From Chryseobacterium vrystaatense (GTDB lineage Bacteria > Bacteroidota > Bacteroidia > Flavobacteriales > Weeksellaceae): a stretch of DNA of 64,000 bases. Below are positions 59,824-64,000 of the stretch, piece after piece. The translations under genes and the position numbers were made by a program. Under the pieces are notes generated by a model that saw nothing but the letters and a program-made list of their open reading frames with translations, made no database searches and was not told where the DNA came from. Numbering within the stretch: the first letter of the stretch is position 1; every line of letters starts with the position of its first letter. The stretch covers positions 62,001 through 126,000 of the forward strand of contig NZ_JPRI01000010.1 of assembly GCF_000737765.1 (NCBI RefSeq), read 5' to 3'.

Positions 59824-62274
59824 ATGAAAATCTTAAAATTCGGTGGCACATCTGTCGCCAATGTCCGGAATATCCTTCTGGCAGAAAATATTATTAAAAA
59901 AGAATCTTTACAGAACAGGATTATTGTGGTTGTTTCAGCGCTGCACAGTGTAACAGACAACCTGATCAAAGCAGCTGAATATGCTTCTGTTAAAGATGAA
60001 AATTATATCCCGGTCATCAAAAATCTGGAACAAAAACATCTTGAACTGGTTAAAGAACTTATTCCTGTTTTAGCCCAAAGTTCATGGCTCAGCTTCGTTA
60101 AAAAACACTTTAACGACTTGGAAGATATTTACAGTGGAATCTTTGTCTTAGGTGAATTCACAGAAAAAATCCGAGACCGAATCACATCATACGGAGAATT
60201 TCTTTCTTCCAATATCATTGCGGCCCGGCTTCAGCACGAAGGGCTGGATTGTATTTGGATGAATTCTGCAGATCAGATCAAAACAGACAGTAATTTCACC
60301 CATGCAAAGGTGGATTTTGAAACTACTGAAAACCACTTAAAAAATTTCGCAGCCGATCATAAAAATCAGATCATCGTCGCTCCGGGCTTTATTGCCATGG
60401 ATCAACATGGAAATGCCACAACATTAGGACGGGGTGGTTCTGATTATACCGCAGCAATCATTGCTGCAGCGCTTTCCGCTCACGAACTTCAGATATGGAC
60501 CGATGTAAACGGTATGATGACCGCAGATCCAAGACTGGTTTCAAATGCTAAACCCATTCAGGAAATATCTTATCATGAAGCTATGGAACTTTCCCATTTC
60601 GGGGCTAAGGTACTCTATCCGCCATCCATACAGCCTGTAATGGCAAAAAATATCGACCTCAGAATCAAAAATACGTTTGATCCGGAAGCATATGGAACTT
60701 TGATTTCACATACTTTACCTAGGTCAGAACGTAAAGAGCAACAGTCTGCATCCGGAGTTTCCAATATGAGCCATATTGCTCTTCTTACTCTGGAAGGTAG
60801 TGGAATGGTTGGAATTCCCGGAATTTCCGCAAAACTATTTCAGTGTCTCAGTTTTGAAAAAATAAATGTTATTCTTATTACTCAGGGGTCGTCTGAACAT
60901 TCGATTACCATAGCCGTAAATGAAAAAGAGATTTTTCATGCAGAGAATGCCGTAAATACATGTTTCGCAGATGATATAGAACTGCAGAGAATGTCTCCTG
61001 TACAGATAGAAACAGGTCTTTCAATTATTGCGCTGGTAGGGGAAAACATGAAAAACAGAAGTGGTATAAGTGCCAAAATGTTTGGATGTCTGGGCAATAA
61101 CGGCATCAATATCAGAGCCATTGCTCAGGGATCTTCAGAAAGAAATATCAGCATTATGATCCTGGAAAAAGACACCAGAAAAGCGGTGAATATTCTTCAC
61201 GAAGAATTTTTCGAATCTGAAGTCAAGCAGGTACACCTTTATCTCTGCGGAACAGGAAATGTAGGCTCAAAACTGGTTCAGCAGATCTACGAACAAAATG
61301 AGTACCTTATGAACAATCATTTGATCAACTTACGAATTGCAGGCATTTCCAACAGCCGGAAAATGCTTTTTTCAGATCAAGGAATTACGGAAAATGAATT
61401 CAGCAACTGGAGTGAAAATAGTGACGATGCATCCATCCATGGATTTGCGGAAGAGATCATCTCAAGAAATCTTCGGAATTCAGTATTTGTCGATGTGACT
61501 GCCAGTGCGGCGGTGCCAGATGTATATGAGAATTTATTAAAAAGAAGCATCAATATTGTCGCATGTAATAAAATCGCTGCAGCCTCAGATTTTGAACAGT
61601 ATAAAACTTTAAAAAATACAGCCCGAAACCACCGTTGCAATTTTTACTTTGAAACCAATGTAGGTGCAGGACTTCCAGTTATCGGAACCATAAATGATCT
61701 GGTGAAAAGTGGAGATAAGATCACTTCTATTCAGGCTGTATTGAGCGGAACATTAAATTTTGTCTTTAACAATTATGACGGAAGCAGAACATTTTCTGAA
61801 GTGGTAGCGCAAGCTCAAAAAGAAGGTTATACAGAACCCGATCCACGTCTGGATCTTACAGGAACTGATGTTGCACGTAAAATTTTAATTTTAGCCAGAG
61901 AGGCGGGATATCATCTTCAGTTTGATGATATCGAAAACGAAAGTTTTCTGCCTCAAGAATGTCTTGAAGGAAGTGTAGAAAACTTCTATGTAAAGCTTAT
62001 TGAGTATGAAGATTACTTTAAACGTTTACTGAATAATGCCCAAAAAGAAGGCAGAATCTTAAAATACACAGCTGAATTTAAAGATGGAAAAGCTAAGGTC
62101 GGACTGCAGCATGCTGCCCCGGACAGCGATTTGTATCATCTTTATGGTAAAGATAATATTGTCATTTTTAAAACTTTAAGATATTCTGAACAGCCTCTTG
62201 TCATTAAAGGCGCTGGTGCGGGAGCCGAAGTAACTGCCAGCGGTGTATTTGCTGATATTATCCGATCCATTTAA
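59824..62274 (+). CDS. thrA: bifunctional aspartate kinase / homoserine dehydrogenase I
   Basis: The 816-residue enzyme catalyses the first and third steps from aspartate to homoserine. The kinase domain is at about 1-290 (MKILKFGGTSVANV, LGRGGSDYTAAIIAAALSA, DVNGMMTADPRLV). Two ACT regulatory domains lie at about 315-460 (GMVGIPGISAKLFQCLSFEK, AKMFGCLGNNGINIRAIAQG). The dehydrogenase domain is at about 470-816 (LYLCGTGNVGSKLVQQI, AVLSGTLNFVFNNY, DPRLDLTGTDVARKILIL). Length matches E. coli ThrA. It is first of thrA-thrB-thrC and likely feedback-inhibited by threonine through the ACT domains. Confidence 0.96.
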   Translation: MKILKFGGTSVANVRNILLAENIIKKESLQNRIIVVVSALHSVTDNLIKAAEYASVKDENYIPVIKNLEQKHLELVKELIPVLAQSSWLSFVKKHFNDLEDIYSGIFVLGEFTEKIRDRITSYGEFLSSNIIAARLQHEGLDCIWMNSADQIKTDSNFTHAKVDFETTENHLKNFAADHKNQIIVAPGFIAMDQHGNATTLGRGGSDYTAAIIAAALSAHELQIWTDVNGMMTADPRLVSNAKPIQEISYHEAMELSHFGAKVLYPPSIQPVMAKNIDLRIKNTFDPEAYGTLISHTLPRSERKEQQSASGVSNMSHIALLTLEGSGMVGIPGISAKLFQCLSFEKINVILITQGSSEHSITIAVNEKEIFHAENAVNTCFADDIELQRMSPVQIETGLSIIALVGENMKNRSGISAKMFGCLGNNGINIRAIAQGSSERNISIMILEKDTRKAVNILHEEFFESEVKQVHLYLCGTGNVGSKLVQQIYEQNEYLMNNHLINLRIAGISNSRKMLFSDQGITENEFSNWSENSDDASIHGFAEEIISRNLRNSVFVDVTASAAVPDVYENLLKRSINIVACNKIAAASDFEQYKTLKNTARNHRCNFYFETNVGAGLPVIGTINDLVKSGDKITSIQAVLSGTLNFVFNNYDGSRTFSEVVAQAQKEGYTEPDPRLDLTGTDVARKILILAREAGYHLQFDDIENESFLPQECLEGSVENFYVKLIEYEDYFKRLLNNAQKEGRILKYTAEFKDGKAKVGLQHAAPDSDLYHLYGKDNIVIFKTLRYSEQPLVIKGAGAGAEVTASGVFADIIRSI

Positions 62275-62284
62275 AATAAATTAT

Positions 62285-63226
62285 ATGAAAAAAATAAAAA
62301 TAAAAGTTCCTGCAACCGTTGCCAATATGGTTTGTGGATTTGATATTCTGGGCATGGCCATCCATGAGCCTTATGATGAAATGGAGCTGAAATTACTGGA
62401 CAGCCCTGAGATCATTATCAGACATGAAGATCATTTTGGACTTCCTGAAGATCCTTCCAAAAATGTAGCTGGTGTTGTTCTTCAGAATATTCAGCAGCAT
62501 CTTCGACTGAAGAAAGGTTTTGAAGTGACAATCCGTAAACATATAAAACCGGGAAGCGGGCTCGGCTCCAGCGCGGCAAGTGCCGCCGGAGCCGCCTTTG
62601 GAGCCAATAAATTATTAGGAAATATTTTATCTGATAAAGAGTTGATTCATTTCGCCATGTTTGGGGAAGAGCTTGCTTCCGGTGTTCGTCATGCCGATAA
62701 TATTGCCCCATGCATTTACGGTGGAATCACATTGGTAAAATCTACCTCTCCTATTGATATCATTCCATTGAATACACCAGATCTTTTTGTCGTTGCTGTA
62801 CATCCGCAGGTAGAGGTCAAAACTTCTGATGCACGGCAGATCTTAAAGAAAAATATTCTGCTTAAAGATGCCGTAGAACAATGGGGAAATATTGCCGGAT
62901 TAGTGGCAGGAATCCTCAAAAATGATATTCCTTTAATCGGACGGAGTTTAAATGATGTGATTATAGAACCTATACGCAGCATTCTGATCCCAAAATTTCA
63001 CGAAATCAAATCGAAAAGCTTAGAAGCTGGTGCTTTGGGCGGTGGAATTTCAGGTTCGGGACCTTCTATTTTCATGCTGGCAGAAAAAAAAGAGACAGCA
63101 GAAAATATCGCCCGGATGATGAAGTCCGTTTATGATGAAATTGAGATTGAAAGTTTTGTATATGTCTCAAAAATAAATTCTTTAGGAATTGAGATTATTG
63201 AAGAGATAAATGATGAAAACCAGTAA
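62285..63226 (+). CDS. thrB: homoserine kinase
   Basis: ThrB phosphorylates homoserine with ATP. I start at the ATG at 62285 (313 residues), since KIKVPATVANMVCGFDILG is the family start; the earlier ATG overlaps thrA. The GHMP-kinase ATP loop PGSGLGSSAASAAGAAFGAN is at about 94-113 and the third GHMP motif GALGGGISGSGPSIF is near the C-terminus. It begins 10 bp after thrA and ends 10 bp before thrC. Confidence 0.96.
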   Translation: MKKIKIKVPATVANMVCGFDILGMAIHEPYDEMELKLLDSPEIIIRHEDHFGLPEDPSKNVAGVVLQNIQQHLRLKKGFEVTIRKHIKPGSGLGSSAASAAGAAFGANKLLGNILSDKELIHFAMFGEELASGVRHADNIAPCIYGGITLVKSTSPIDIIPLNTPDLFVVAVHPQVEVKTSDARQILKKNILLKDAVEQWGNIAGLVAGILKNDIPLIGRSLNDVIIEPIRSILIPKFHEIKSKSLEAGALGGGISGSGPSIFMLAEKKETAENIARMMKSVYDEIEIESFVYVSKINSLGIEIIEEINDENQ

Positions 63227-63236
63227 ATTAAAAACA

Positions 63237-64000
63237 ATGAAATATTACAATTTAAAGGATAACAAAGAAGTCGTTAACTTCAAAACAGCCTCAATAAAAA
63301 GCCAGGGCAATCAAAAAGGATTATTTTTCCCTGAAAATATTCCACCATTGGATAAAGAGTTTATCCAAAATCTACAGCTATACAGCAACGAAGAGATTGC
63401 ATTCAGATGTATGAAAGATTTTATTGGTGATGAAATTCCATCAGAGGTCTTAAAGAAAATTGCTGCTGAAACGGTGAGTTTTGATATACCTCTGAGAAAA
63501 ATTAACGGGCAGATATCTATTTTAGAGCTCTTTCATGGACCAACGCTGGCTTTTAAAGATGTAGGGGCGAGATTTATGAGTCGCTGTCTTTCTTATTTTT
63601 TAAAGGACAACACTAAAAAAGTAACCGTTCTTGTGGCCACCTCCGGTGATACAGGAGGAGCTGTTGCTCATGGATTTTATAATGTCCCGGGAATCGATGT
63701 TGTAATTTTATATCCAGGAAACAAGGTGAGCAAAGTTCAGGAAAAACAGCTTACTGCTCTTGGTGGAAATATTTCAGCTTTAGAGGTTAATGGAAATTTT
63801 GATGACTGTCAGAATCTTGTGAAACAGGCTTTCTCGGATAAAAATATTAATTCTGAATTGTTTTTAACATCCGCCAATTCCATCAATATTGCACGCTGGC
63901 TCCCTCAGCAGATTTATTATGTATTAGCTTTAAAACAATGGCAGCAAAATGAAAGTACCAATCCTGTAATTTGTGTTCCAAGTGGAAATTTCGGGAATAT
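63237..64000 (+). CDS. thrC: threonine synthase (partial, C-terminus outside window)
   Basis: ThrC converts O-phosphohomoserine to threonine with PLP. The frame starts MKYYNLKDNKEVVNF, very like E. coli ThrC, and stays open to the window edge, giving about 254 residues. An in-frame ATG 24 bases upstream overlaps thrB and is less likely. The PLP-lysine motif FHGPTLAFKDVGARFM is at about 99-114 and the phosphate loop VATSGDTGGAVAHGF follows. The last visible residues (VPSGNFGN) are the start of a conserved loop. Confidence 0.95.
   Translation, partial: MKYYNLKDNKEVVNFKTASIKSQGNQKGLFFPENIPPLDKEFIQNLQLYSNEEIAFRCMKDFIGDEIPSEVLKKIAAETVSFDIPLRKINGQISILELFHGPTLAFKDVGARFMSRCLSYFLKDNTKKVTVLVATSGDTGGAVAHGFYNVPGIDVVILYPGNKVSKVQEKQLTALGGNISALEVNGNFDDCQNLVKQAFSDKNINSELFLTSANSINIARWLPQQIYYVLALKQWQQNESTNPVICVPSGNFGN

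Noticed and set aside
1..64000. CRISPR arrays, insertion sequences, prophage or rRNA/tRNA genes
   Set aside because: No regularly spaced repeats, transposase or phage genes, or cloverleaf-like sequences were noticed; the repeats found are short operators, hairpins and low-complexity spacers. A tRNA scan and repeat search would settle this.

Overview
The window looks like a chromosomal segment of a Bacteroidota bacterium of the order Flavobacteriales, most like Chryseobacterium or a close relative. The grounds are: low G+C; genes without Shine-Dalgarno leaders; repeated TAnnTTTG promoter -7 elements; two large TonB-dependent receptors; a type IX secretion (T9SS) plug protein and a T9SS-sorted cargo protein; the Bacteroidota ribosomal protein DUF4295/bL38 beside L28 and L33; and a family of short Cys-rich 'bacteriocin-like' peptides with the leader KKLSRxxLKxIxGG. 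The genus is an inference. I saw no rRNA or tRNA gene, insertion sequence, prophage or CRISPR array.

Layout. 1-3.6 kb: end of a secreted protein gene, a PLP aminotransferase, a small lipoprotein and murB. 3.7-10.4 kb: a four-gene envelope locus (TonB receptor, DUF4876 lipoprotein, DUF6850 beta-barrel, di-heme cytochrome c peroxidase). 10.5-20.9 kb: housekeeping (proC, lnt, rpmB-rpmG-bL38, ftsY, sppA, folK) with a T9SS-sorted FG-GAP protein and a RidA-like protein that appears to be exported. 20.9-23.5 kb: tandem OmpA-type barrels, the first lacking the peptidoglycan-binding domain. 23.6-39 kb: recQ, fmt, a Crp/Fnr regulator, a ribB whose GTP cyclohydrolase II half has lost its zinc cysteines, a flavin oxidoreductase, a PIF1-like helicase, gamma carbonic anhydrase, Nfu, ferrochelatase, T9SS plug and an MBL hydrolase.

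39.2-45.4 kb is a probable trehalose uptake and use locus: a TonB receptor, cytoplasmic trehalase and MFS permease on the minus strand, with a divergent AraC-type regulator. 46.2-53.1 kb is a TetR-controlled RND efflux operon (adaptor, pump, outer-membrane factor). It carries four copies of a 13-bp palindrome, one directly downstream of the tetR -7 element and three ahead of the pump genes, so the likely operator can be read from the sequence. 53.2-57.4 kb holds miaA, yicC, gmk and nadA.

57.5-59.5 kb is the most unusual part: seven small minus-strand genes encoding Cys-rich peptides with double-glycine-type leaders. Six fall into three homologous pairs, and one adjacent pair appears to have been duplicated as a two-gene unit. 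No maturation or export gene lies beside them. 59.6-64 kb is the threonine operon (thrA-thrB-thrC, thrC cut by the window end). It is preceded by a well-formed promoter and an unlabelled 33-residue leader peptide with six consecutive Thr codons, which points to translational attenuation.
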